From positions 310,001-374,000 of the forward strand of contig JAEUBA010000017.1 of assembly GCA_018257865.1 (NCBI GenBank): a DNA stretch of 64,000 nucleotides, in the 5' to 3' direction. Source of the DNA: Stereocaulon alpinum. Taxonomy: Eukaryota; Ascomycota; Lecanoromycetes; Lecanorales; Stereocaulaceae. Both the position numbers and the translations under genes were made by a program. Below the pieces are notes generated by a model, which saw only the letters and a program-made list of their open reading frames with translations, was not told the origin of the DNA and searched no databases. Shown one piece after another: positions 55,258 through 64,000 of this stretch (within the stretch, counting starts at the first letter, position 1; each line of letters opens with the position of its first letter).

Positions 55258-57456
55258 TTAGACTGCTCTACTCGCCTTGTCCACATTGCTCACTGCTCCC
55301 TTCTTCGCCGCTATCTGACTCGGCGTCCACGAATAAGACGGTGGAACGTCCAGCGCTGGATTCTTCAGGAAGAAGTTCCTTGGTCTGAGGAGCAACGTCA
55401 TCGGCTCAGCTGGCATGACAGGATAATCCTCCGGTGATGGGAAATGCGTGATGCCGAACGTGTGCCATAGCACAATGTCTGTATTCTCGATACTTTCATC
55501 GCCGTGTTTGGCGATCCACTCGGGGAGACCTTGTGACGGTTCGCCAGAAGTTTGGGGGACGTGGCGGCCGGCAGGATGGATTTGGTCATCTTGGTCTGTA
55601 GAGCGTCAGCATGCACCCTGGAAATGGAAAGTTGCTGTGGCTTTACATTTAGTAACGTGTACAGCGTGCCTTGCGAATCCAGCACGTTTCCATACCAAGC
55701 CTCCCTCCTTTGGTAGTAAGGCTGGCACTTCTCGACTTACAAGCTTGTAGCTGACGGGCTTATGACTGTACGGATTCATCTTGTTCGTATTTGCCATCTC
55801 CCACGTCCGACTTGAGCTGCCATCATAGTCTGACATCGATTCCTTGGCGGTGGTGAATTTGGTCTTGTGCGCATAGAAAGCATTACCATACTTGTTCTCT
55901 GCACTGCCTACTTCGCCGGGTCCGGCTTTGGCATCGACTTGGTAGACCGTGTTCTCGGGTCCATCAATGTTCGGATCTACACGCATACAGAAGAGGTGCT
56001 GATGGTTGTGTGCATTGACGCCAGGGTAGACCTCTGTTCCCCATCCATGCGTATCCTCGCCTGGGTTCATTGCATACGTGTTCAGAATACCGGTGAGCTT
56101 AATCTCTAGTTGCACAGTACCATCCTGGTGGAAGATCCAATATACGCAGTACTCGTAATTGGCAGCGGTGAAGACGTGCGAGATCAGCAACTTTCGTCCT
56201 CGGGTCACAATCACTGAATCGTCTCGGAAGTCAGTGTGCTTGAATAGTATGCCTGCATCCTCTTCGTGTATGCAAATGGCGTTTTTGATAGTCTGGCTTG
56301 CACCAGCGCGATTGACAAAGTTGGCGTCCATGTAATGGATGGCGCCTTTGCAATCACAGCCCAGCGCCAGACTGTTAGTCATATAGCCACCTCCATATTC
56401 GCCAAGATCGAAAGCGTGCTTCCGATGATGAGGATGCTCGGGGTTGCCGTAAGGGACAACCATTTCCGCCAAAGACAACCGGTAGAAGATCCCTCGCTCG
56501 TTACCTTTGTCATTGTAGGTGATGTTGTTGAGCACGATACCCTCTCTGTAGTTGAATCCAACATGCACCTTCCAGTTCTGCCACTCGACTATTCGCCCAT
56601 CGATGTTGAATGAGACTCCTTCTGGCTGTGTGATATTAATGGGCTTCAAGTCTTTCCTGTAGCTGCCTTCTGCTTCGATCGCTGCTGGGTGATAATTGTT
56701 TGGTGGTGCCTGATTGACTGGTCTTCGAACAGGGGGGATATCTATATGAATAATCTCTTGAGTGTCACAGTTGAAGATAGGTGTGAAATCGAGGGGGTAA
56801 GAGTATTGGCTGTCGTCAACATGCGGGCGATAATACATCAATGCTTGCTGAAGCCGAACTTTGTTGCCAAATCGCTCATCGAAACCAATCGTCCAGGCTT
56901 CGGGCTTACGGTCAGCAAGTGAATCAATAAGCCCTTCGCAGTACCGAACTCACGGTCACAATAGACTTTGTGCATATCCTCCCTAGGTATTCCACTCAGA
57001 ACGCATTGCTCAATAACTTTAGCATCCTTGCGAACAATGTGCTCAACGATCTGGAGGTCTTCCATCGTAATCTAACATCCATCAGCACGCCTCTCCACTG
57101 CAATCCAGTAGAGCTCATACCAATGGCTGCACCCCTTCATTCGACTCCCATTTCAGGATTTTGTCTTCGTCCAAATCAACAAGTCCATCATACACCGTTC
57201 CACCCTTTTTGATAGCCACGACATCTGCAACACGATGTGGGCGATTCGTATGACCTGGGTCTATGAGCCATGCTAACATTTCCGCCTTCCTGGGCTCCAA
57301 GACGGTGACCGCATTGTAATAGAGTGGACCGTGCTCTTTGTTGACGAGTGCTACTGCCTTCTCGATCTCAGCAGCGGCGAGAGGGTCGAACGGATGAGGA
57401 GATGGTGTGGTACCGGTGACATGCTGGGCTACTTGCTTTAGGCGATCGAGTACCAT
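55258..57456 (-). CDS. Copper amine oxidase (primary-amine oxidase)
   Basis: It oxidises primary amines to aldehydes, releasing ammonia and hydrogen peroxide, for use of amines as nitrogen source. Four exons (57121-57456, 56954-57071, 55647-56897, 55258-55595) give 680 residues, the normal length. N-terminal D2/D3 domains include DPLAAAEIEKAV and GIPREDMHKVYCDPW. The catalytic domain contains DLGEYGGGYMTNSLALGCDC (region of the catalytic base), the cofactor site AANYEYCVYW whose first Tyr becomes topaquinone, and the copper ligands HNHQH (His-x-His). The third copper His should lie in the last exon (TFGITHFPSPEDYP). The C-terminus (SRAV) is not a peroxisomal signal, unlike many fungal homologues, and no secretion signal is evident, so location is unclear. 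Confidence 0.93.
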
Positions 57457-58102
57457 CGTGAGTCGAGGGAGGCTGCTGCTCAGTCAGTGAGTCGGGCAAC
57501 GCAGAAGGAATGCTGGAGATAGAAGGATGGCTAGAAGATGGTCAATTGAGATTGCTGTAGATCTGGCATATATACTAAAGATGGTTGGAAAAAGAAACGT
57601 CCGCTTTCAATTCCCACATGCAGCAACTTTCAACCAGTATGGACCCTCAGTACGATAGTAGATCATATTGGGCGTACAAGGCGGGGGTTGCGCTGTTGAT
57701 AAGGAAGGCGCAATCCGGATGTCTTTACTGCATTTGGCTAGAAGAAGCTAAGTCAGCAACGGACCCATACTAACACCGCCTACACACAGAAACATGATCC
57801 TCACGAAGCAAAAGTCTAGCTGAAGGGAAGTGTGAGAACGTCTCGTATGATGGGAAGCGGGGAAGAACTGGGTTAGAAGGACAGATCATCGCCAACAGAT
57901 GCGTACACGTGCCATTCAACTGGAAATGGTCGAGATGTTGTGAACTATTTCCCTCTCAATCATTAGCTTAAGCCTTCAGCCTATAAACCCCTATAGAATC
58001 CCATTCATAATGTTCCCGCTGAAACGCTACTGAAGATCCTGCGTATAAGCACTGCCAGCCAGAACGCTTTACCATTATCAACACCCAACTTCTGACTACA
58101 CC
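57457..58102. other. Intergenic, no supported gene
   Basis: This separates the 5' end of the amine oxidase gene from the 3' end of the CAF1 gene; nothing else recognised. Confidence 0.55.
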
Positions 58103-59683
58103 TCATGATTTCCCAAATCTAAAGCCTCCAAAGACACCACCACCGCCTCCAGGGGTCAGCGAGCCCATACCGCCCCCATTGTTCTGAGCCTGTTGAACAG
58201 GCGTACTTGCTAGGCCTGTGTGGGTGCTTGCGGGTGTGCCTGGAGTGCCTTGATTCGTCGAGTTGTTGTTATAGATTGTGGCACCATTGAGATTGGGTGT
58301 TGTCGACTGAGCATCGCTATTGGAAAGGGTAGCACCTGACGCCCCAATGCCATTCAGTCCCCACACATGACCCAGGTATTTATCATCGTCAATAGTACCA
58401 TTGAAGATTTTCTCTTTGGCCTCCCAAAAGACTTTACCAGTCAAGAGGCTGTCAGATCCGGCTTGATGTGGCAGGCCGACTCGCTTTATCCCAAGCTCCT
58501 CAGCGAGATCCGAGAGGCCCCCTTTCTGCCCAAGGCTAGTGAGCGTCGTCACGGCTGCGGGTGTTAGTGGCTGATCGTTGACCGTCTGGTTCCGTTGTGC
58601 ATGCTTGATCATGTATTTGATGTCGTATATTGAGGGGAAATAGATGCTGAGGAATTTGCGATACTCTACTTCGTCTTCTGGTAAGGGCTTGCACAGCATG
58701 AGCTTTACGAGGTAGGCAAAATCATAACCCGAGTGAAAGGATATCCATCGCACATCATCCTCGAACGTCATACCGGAAGCTATCAGCGCAGCCCCGAAAG
58801 TCCTAGGGTCGATTCCGTTCTTGTCATGCGCATCAAGATCCAAGCCAGCTGTGGTCAAGAAGTCAATTGAATCTTGATTGTACATGTCTTCAGCTAGCGA
58901 GAACTGAAAGTTAAATTGCCATGTGAACGGACAGGGTAAGAGGTTGTTTTGATAGATGGGATTGCCATTAGCATCGGTTGGGTGGGCTGGTGGCATTTCC
59001 CCATTCTCGTTGAAAAGTGTGATCCCAAGTTGAATGACTTTAAGGAGGTCGACGTTGCAGCGTAGGGTTTGGTAATGATAGTCGGCTTTTGTAGTGAATG
59101 CACCCATTGGTCGGGCGACAATGCCTGGAAACTCGGTATCCTGTTATCGTCAATGGACGTCTGTAAGAAGGTGAAAGCAAAGAAGCAGTACATAATCAGA
59201 AACGGGCCCTATTACCATGCTAATGTACGGATAGCGTTCGACCAGATCTCGTAGTATTCTTAGTTCCTGATTGAGATTGCCACGCCACACGTCTCGTATC
59301 CTTGACTTGGCCTGACCCTTTGTAGCTCCTGGTCCTCCACTACCTCTCCGTATTTGGTCCCTAGCTTGTTGCTGGAGCTGTAACTGCGCACCATGTTGGA
59401 ACCCCATGACTGCCTCGCGGCTGGCGAGTCCTGTACCTCCACTGCCCAGGCCTCCACCATGTCCAAAGCCACCAGCGAGGCCACTCAAATTTCCGGTGGG
59501 CGCAAATGGGTTGATGTTGTTGGGATTGCCTTGCCCAAAGCCATGGTTGAACGAGGGGGGAGGGAGGCCGCCCGAATTCGAGGCCTGATGTTGTGAATTG
59601 TGGGAAGGCAGGTTGGTTTGTTGCAGATGTGAGAAGGGTGCGGAAGCTATGGTGGGACCAAATCGGTTGCTGGCTGGAGGCAT
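58103..59683 (-). CDS. POP2: CCR4-NOT deadenylase subunit Caf1/Pop2 (CNOT7/8 type)
   Basis: It is a DEDD-family 3'-5' exonuclease that shortens mRNA poly(A) tails within the CCR4-NOT complex. Two exons (59216-59683 and 58103-59140) encode 501 residues. A Gln/Asn/Gly-rich disordered N-terminus (about 110 residues) leads into IRDVWRGNLNQELRILRDLVE. The intron falls just before the catalytic motif DTEFPG (Asp157, Glu159). Further active-site motifs are WISFHSGYDFAYL and LPHQAGSDSLLT. After the nuclease (about 150-400), a Thr/Asn/Gly-rich tail ends GGFRFGKS. Extended low-complexity ends are normal in filamentous fungi. The exon junction is clean and all four acidic residues appear present, so the enzyme should be active. 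The gene is divergent from the NDUFB3-type gene. Confidence 0.95.
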
Positions 59684-60097
59684 GGTGTAAAGGTGTGAGA
59701 ATCACACCGTGGAGGGAAATAATCTGCTGGTGGACCTTACTGGTCGCATTGGCGGAGGGAATAAAAGCCGGAAGTGTTACGTGAAGGTAAATGGTCTCTA
59801 GAGCGGCAAGTGATGGTCACAATGAGCAGGCATAGTCGTCCTTGAGCAATTTGGTGGAAGTGACAGTATTAACATACTTGAAGCTCTCTTCAGCGATCCA
59901 ATTCACTAGCGCTGATCCGACCCCCCGGCAGCTTGCAGGGGTCTTGAGCCTCAACTCTCAACTCCACAACCAAGTGTTGAACATCGCTCCAATTGAGCTC
60001 AGGACAAAGAGCTCTCGTCGTGACATCTTTTCGGACCAAATTGTAGTGATCAAGCCACCTGGATTGCCACTATGTGCTGACGAAGAATTGCAGCAGA
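59684..60097. promoter_or_regulatory. Divergent promoter of CAF1/POP2 and the complex I subunit gene
   Basis: 414 bases between start codons. No specific binding site is identified with confidence. Confidence 0.45.
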
Positions 60098-60430
60098 ATG
60101 GCGCCGCCGCCGCGCCCCAACCTGACCGGCTTCGATGTCCGCAAATTCGTTCAATCTTCTCGTATGCCAGCGCCATCGCAAGATCCATGGGCACGGCAGT
60201 AAGTAGCTTATAAATGAGATAGCCAGCCGAAAGCTGCTGACTGGTCTACTTACAGTGAGCAATGGCGGTATACGGGTCCTTTCACCAGATATAACCGGTT
60301 CAAAGGCGCTTTTCCAGGTATCGGCATAGCAACAGTGGCTTTTGCGGCCTATTGCGGCTACGAATACTTCTTCCTCAACAATGATCACCACGCACATGGG
60401 GAAGAACATATGGCTGAGGAGCATCACTAA
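60098..60430 (+). CDS. Complex I accessory subunit B12 (NDUFB3 type)
   Basis: It is a small single-helix accessory subunit of mitochondrial NADH:ubiquinone oxidoreductase. Two exons (60098-60198 and 60256-60430, donor GTAAGT, acceptor TTACAG, 57-base intron) give 91 residues. Exon 1 starts MAPPPRPNLTGFDVRKF and ends DPWAR. The junction gives HEQWRYTGPFTRYNRFKGAFPG, the conserved segment of the family, followed by one membrane helix (IGIATVAFAAYCGYEYFFL) and a His/Glu-rich end (HHAHGEEHMAEEHH). Both exons are too short to stand out as open frames. The match of the WR.TGPF.R.NRF.G.FPG region plus a single helix makes the call firm, although the family is small. Confidence 0.88.
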
Positions 60431-61110
60431 GTCGGGGTTGAAGGACAAATACAACATCAAACTGTTAATTAGGGTACGGAAGAAGTGGCATCTGCGCGGC
60501 GTCTATGGGGGAAAAAAGGGCCCGAGGCCTATAGAGATGATTATCGTGTTGTACTGGAGCGTATGCATGGTGAACGAGGCCGCTCGGTCTCTAATCGCGG
60601 TTCAATCGTGCCGCGTGGTGGGGAATGTTTCCATCCTTGACCTTACGTCCGTACTGGCGGAGACAGGCCCTTCAGAATTGGCAGGAACATCAAATGCCGC
60701 CGTGTAGACTCGTGTACGTTAAAAGCCGAATGGCCTGAGAGGCCTGATCAGTATCCCACTCATATTCAATCACTCGCTGGCTCCGCAAAAGCAGCTTGAA
60801 AGCCACCTTGGAACGCGAGTTGTAGAGGACTTAACCACTAAAAGGCCTACCGCCCTGCCGGCCAGTCAGACGCCGAAACCCTGCGACCCCTAGAGAGGGC
60901 CCTGAAGCTAGTCACCTAGGCGACGACATCGGGCCCCGCAACCCGCCGTCATCGCTGGGGCGAGCCCCAAAGCCCCTCACAGGGAACCCCGGGCTTGGGC
61001 CCAGAGAGAGGCCAGCAGGGCGGTGAAACGTTCCAGCCTCATAAATTCGCAAGACAAATTCCTAGCTCGCAACACACCCCACCAGCAACCTTCGCAATCA
61101 AACGTACACC
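60431..61110. other. Intergenic region with a GC-rich patch
   Basis: A GC-rich, proline-codon-like segment at about 60850-61020 has stops in all frames. The last 70 bases are the presumed WDR70 leader. Confidence 0.55.
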
Positions 61111-62853
61111 ATGGAAGATGACGAGGTCGTAGTTGAAGAAGATGAGGCTCTCAAGCACTTCTTACCTAATGGCTTCGGCAAGCACACAAAAGAGGCAAAT
61201 GTAGCCCGACAGCTGGAGAAGAGCAAACGGCCTACAACCTCCTCCACTGCGAATAAAGACGCTCCACAGGGCGGCCGTGTGGGCAAAGACGAGTCTAGTG
61301 ATGAAGACTCGGAAGATGATTCTGATGACGACGACGAATTCCCTGTCTCTCACGAGCTGGTTCTCAAGACCCACGACAAGCCTATTACCACTATTACCGT
61401 CGACCCATCCGGTTCGAGATTTATCACAGGCTCTACAGACTGCACAGTCAAGTTTCACGACTTTGCTTCCATGACTCCAAATACTCTACATGCCTTCAAA
61501 TCGATAGACCCTACAGCGACCAAAGCTTCGGCAAGCTCGGAAACACATCCTGTGCATCATATCGAGTTCAATCCCAATTCTCCAAGCTCTGTGCTGGTCA
61601 TCTCCGCTACTCCCCAGGCCAAGATATTCAGTCGAGATGGGGAAGAGCTTAAGGAGTTCGTCAAAGGTGACATGTACCTCAGGGACATGCACAACACAAA
61701 GGGACACATCTCAGAGATTACTACAGGCACTTGGCACCCTACAAACCGAGATCTTTGTGTCACGGCTGGTACAGATAGCACGTTGAGGATTTGGGATGTC
61801 AACATGCCGCTGAAGCAAAAGGAGGTAATCGTTCACAAGTCAAGGGCAGCCGGATCAGCAGGGAGGACCCGAATGACTGCTGTAGTATGGGGCTCACAGA
61901 TCCAAGGAGGCAAGAATCTGCTTGTGGCTGCTGCTCTGGATGGCAGCTTGGTGATGTGGGATGGCGACGGACCGTATGCCAGACCGGCTGCCGAAATCAG
62001 AGATGCGCATACGAACGATACTTGGACAGGAGGCATCGATATTAGTGCCGATGGGCGGAATGTTGTGACAAGGGGAGGCGATAATTCGATCAAGCTCTGG
62101 GATACACGCAAATTCAAAGTGCCTGTTAGCGTAGTCAAGCATGCTTCGACCTCAGATCAATACGCCAACACTGACATCAAGTATTCTCCTAATGCCTCCG
62201 CCATAGTTACAGGGTCAGCAAATGGCCACCTACATATACTCAATCCGGCAACGTTGAAGCCCGAGCTTGTAACACCAGTCACAGATGGCTCACCGCTCGT
62301 TACAGTGGTATGGCATGAGAAGCTCAATCAGATCCTCACAGGCTCCGCCAATGCTGAGATGCATGTCCTCTACAATCCCAAAACCTCAATACGTGGCGCG
62401 GCAATGGTCATGTCCAAGGCGCCCAAAAGACGCCATGTCGATGACGATCCGAATTTCACCACTGACCTATCACAAGGCCTATCAGGCGATGCCATTAGTA
62501 CAAGCGAGGGTCTTCGGACAGCCCAAGCTGGCACAAGCTACTCAGCTCGCCACCCAACAGAGGGTCTGACGGTATCAGGACGGTCACGCGATCCACGGCG
62601 GCCTCACATACCCATGACAACTCCCTTCGCTAAGAGTCAGCCGGATGAGAAACACGTCCGGGAAAACATACCTCTCAGTTCGATGCGCGATGAGGATCCA
62701 AGGGAAGCTCTGCTGAAGTACGCAGAGACGGCAGAAAAAGATCCCATGTTCACGAATGCCTGGAAAAAGACGCAGCCCAAAACACTGTACGCCGAGATTA
62801 GTGATAACGAGGAGGATCAAGGCCCGGAACGGAAGAAAGCGCGGCAGGGATAG
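61111..62853 (+). CDS. WD40-repeat protein, WDR70 homologue
   Basis: WDR70 is a nuclear WD40 protein linked to histone H2B ubiquitination and repair of DNA double-strand breaks in fission yeast and human cells. It is a single exon of 580 residues. An acidic N-terminus (DESSDEDSEDDSDDDDEFPVSHE) precedes the propeller: KTHDKPITTITVDPSGSRF, TGSTDCTVKFHDF, HPVHHIEFNPNSP, KGHISEITTGTWHPTNRD, TAGTDSTLRIWDV, and TRGGDNSIKLWDTRKF, where the Trp-Asp ends of blades are visible. The C-terminal part (about 440-580) carries conserved WDR70 features: PKRRH, NIPLSSMRDEDPREALLKYAE, DPMFTNAWKKTQPKTLY. A terminal basic cluster (RKKARQG) may be a nuclear signal. The C-terminal segment separates it from other WD40 families. 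Confidence 0.9.
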   Translation: MEDDEVVVEEDEALKHFLPNGFGKHTKEANVARQLEKSKRPTTSSTANKDAPQGGRVGKDESSDEDSEDDSDDDDEFPVSHELVLKTHDKPITTITVDPSGSRFITGSTDCTVKFHDFASMTPNTLHAFKSIDPTATKASASSETHPVHHIEFNPNSPSSVLVISATPQAKIFSRDGEELKEFVKGDMYLRDMHNTKGHISEITTGTWHPTNRDLCVTAGTDSTLRIWDVNMPLKQKEVIVHKSRAAGSAGRTRMTAVVWGSQIQGGKNLLVAAALDGSLVMWDGDGPYARPAAEIRDAHTNDTWTGGIDISADGRNVVTRGGDNSIKLWDTRKFKVPVSVVKHASTSDQYANTDIKYSPNASAIVTGSANGHLHILNPATLKPELVTPVTDGSPLVTVVWHEKLNQILTGSANAEMHVLYNPKTSIRGAAMVMSKAPKRRHVDDDPNFTTDLSQGLSGDAISTSEGLRTAQAGTSYSARHPTEGLTVSGRSRDPRRPHIPMTTPFAKSQPDEKHVRENIPLSSMRDEDPREALLKYAETAEKDPMFTNAWKKTQPKTLYAEISDNEEDQGPERKKARQG

Positions 62854-63309
62854 GCGATGGAGGCGAAGTCTTTGTGCCGGCTACAACTTCCCAGAAGACC
62901 TGGATAGCCCTAGAAGCCATCCATGGGTCTGATGATGGAAGATCTTGTTCAAAGGTTTGTTGGAGTTGCAACGACAACAGCTCATCCGTCTTAGACCCTA
63001 CATAAGCTCAATCAGAACCCGGTCACAAAGATGAGGTAAGCTGAATGTTGAAGTCGGATGCGAGGAATTGGTACGGCTGACCTAACACCCTCATAAAGTG
63101 TTTTGATTGAAAAGCAAGATTTGAAGTTGCAAGACTCTATAAAGATACAAATTTTGTATCGAGTAGGGGCGAACGCAGCATAACAGCAATAATACTTCCA
63201 GAGGACGCCAAAATACGCATCTCTCGCTGCGTACACTCCAATGACAATCAGTGACCGATCTAATCCAGATCTACGGTCTAATTCTCCTCCAAATCCAAGC
63301 ACAATCCCA
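62854..63309. other. Convergent intergenic spacer
   Basis: 3' ends of WDR70 and the edge gene face each other; no further feature seen. Confidence 0.55.
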
Positions 63310-64000
63310 TCAGACAAGCACGAAGCAAGCAGAGACAGCGAGAAGAAGCCCAGTTGCCACCAGCAAGTGTCTCCAACTGTTGTTGTGCTTCGGCAATGGA
63401 CGGACCAGGTTGGCAGCACTAGATGTTGTGGGCTTGGTGGACCCAGAACCTGTAGCGGATGGCGGCCCGTATGTCTTGGCATTGCCATCAAAGCTAAGGC
63501 ACGCCGTCGACAACGGGAACGATTCGGAGGTAAACGTATATGGTACAGCTTCTTGGACTTTGATTTTACCCACAGTCAGGTTAGCTTCGGCAATGACACC
63601 AATTGCGAAATCGACGGAGGCGTTCACATGGGTGAGTGTGTCGAATATTCCGTTCAAAATTTTGTTAGCCGCGGCGGAGCTGGTGATGTTCTCGCATTTA
63701 TTGTCCACGTGGCTAACCGTGGAGAGGGTCGTCGTAATCGTAGGAGCGTTGAGAAATATCCCAGCACCTAACCTTCCAATGCCCCCAAAGAAATCCATGC
63801 CCATGAGCAATTGAGGAATGAAGCCCCCAACAATGGTCAGTGAAGCGTCAAGCGTCCCAGCCTGGAAAGGCAATGCCGCTATCTTTGCCTTGTCGCTACC
63901 CACTCGGGTCAGTCGCGAGAATCTGTCTGAAGGTGGGTGATGTTACTCACAATCCTGACTGTGAGGAGTTCGTTATGTTCGCTACGTCGAGCAGTACGTA
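63310..64000 (-). CDS. C-terminal part of a secreted, probably GPI-anchored protein (cut by window edge)
   Basis: The 5' end lies beyond 64000. Two exon pieces are visible: 63951-64000 and 63310-63922, joined by a short intron (donor GTGAGT, acceptor GACAG) that keeps frame and joins QSGL to FSRLTRVGSDKAK. The visible part (about 220 residues) is rich in Ala/Gly/Thr/Ile with several N-glycosylation sequons (NIT, NAS, NLT, NNS) and few cysteines. It ends in a Ser/Thr-rich stretch, a short spacer and a hydrophobic tail with no charge after it (LLVATGLLLAVSACFVLV), the layout of a GPI-anchor signal. I do not recognise the family. A single-pass membrane protein is the alternative. Confidence 0.65.

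Overview
The window is nuclear DNA of a filamentous ascomycete (Pezizomycotina). Genes are mostly split by short GT-AG introns of about 48-160 bp, lie on both strands and have no operons. The families are typical of this group (DUF3112 membrane protein, Dal5-type permease, HPP membrane protein, Sec72, free-standing 3-dehydroquinate-synthase-like cyclase). I cannot name the species. Exon boundaries were worked out by eye from splice signals, reading frame and family conservation.

Layout. 1-16.8 kb is gene-poor. It holds a small secreted protein (3.8-4.4 kb), a G-rich minisatellite (9.0-9.8 kb), a secreted multi-dibasic precursor-like protein (10.1-11.3 kb) and a second small secreted protein (14.6-15.0 kb). 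16.8-27 kb is a conserved block: a Dal5-type MFS permease, the divergent ubiquitin-proteasome pair UBC1/RPT2, and the ribosome-biogenesis ATPase ARB1. 27-30 kb is empty apart from an intron-containing tRNA-Met-like sequence with a broken acceptor stem. 30.2-32.5 kb holds an HPP membrane protein and a class I methyltransferase. 32.5-35.8 kb is degenerate.

The most interesting block is 35.8-47.4 kb: a Gfo/Idh/MocA oxidoreductase and a COMT-type O-methyltransferase face, across 1.2 kb, a sedoheptulose-7-phosphate cyclase (desmethyl-4-deoxygadusol synthase type) followed by a membrane-anchored ATP-grasp ligase; after the housekeeping gene SEC72 comes an MFS exporter. Cyclase + O-methyltransferase + ATP-grasp is the core enzyme set for mycosporine (UV-screening) biosynthesis, so I read this as a candidate fungal mycosporine cluster with possible extra tailoring and export genes.

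47.7-64 kb holds ordinary genes: a MARVEL-type membrane protein with a Pro-rich repeated tail, a peroxisomal 4-coumarate-CoA-ligase-like enzyme, a DUF3112 protein, a copper amine oxidase, the CCR4-NOT deadenylase CAF1/POP2 divergent from a small complex I subunit (NDUFB3 type), a WDR70 homologue, and the C-terminal part of a secreted, probably GPI-anchored protein cut by the window edge.

Across the window several exons and one repeat region switch abruptly from C-rich to G-rich on the + strand, always in that left-to-right order whatever the coding strand. That compositional pattern is not explained by the gene annotation.
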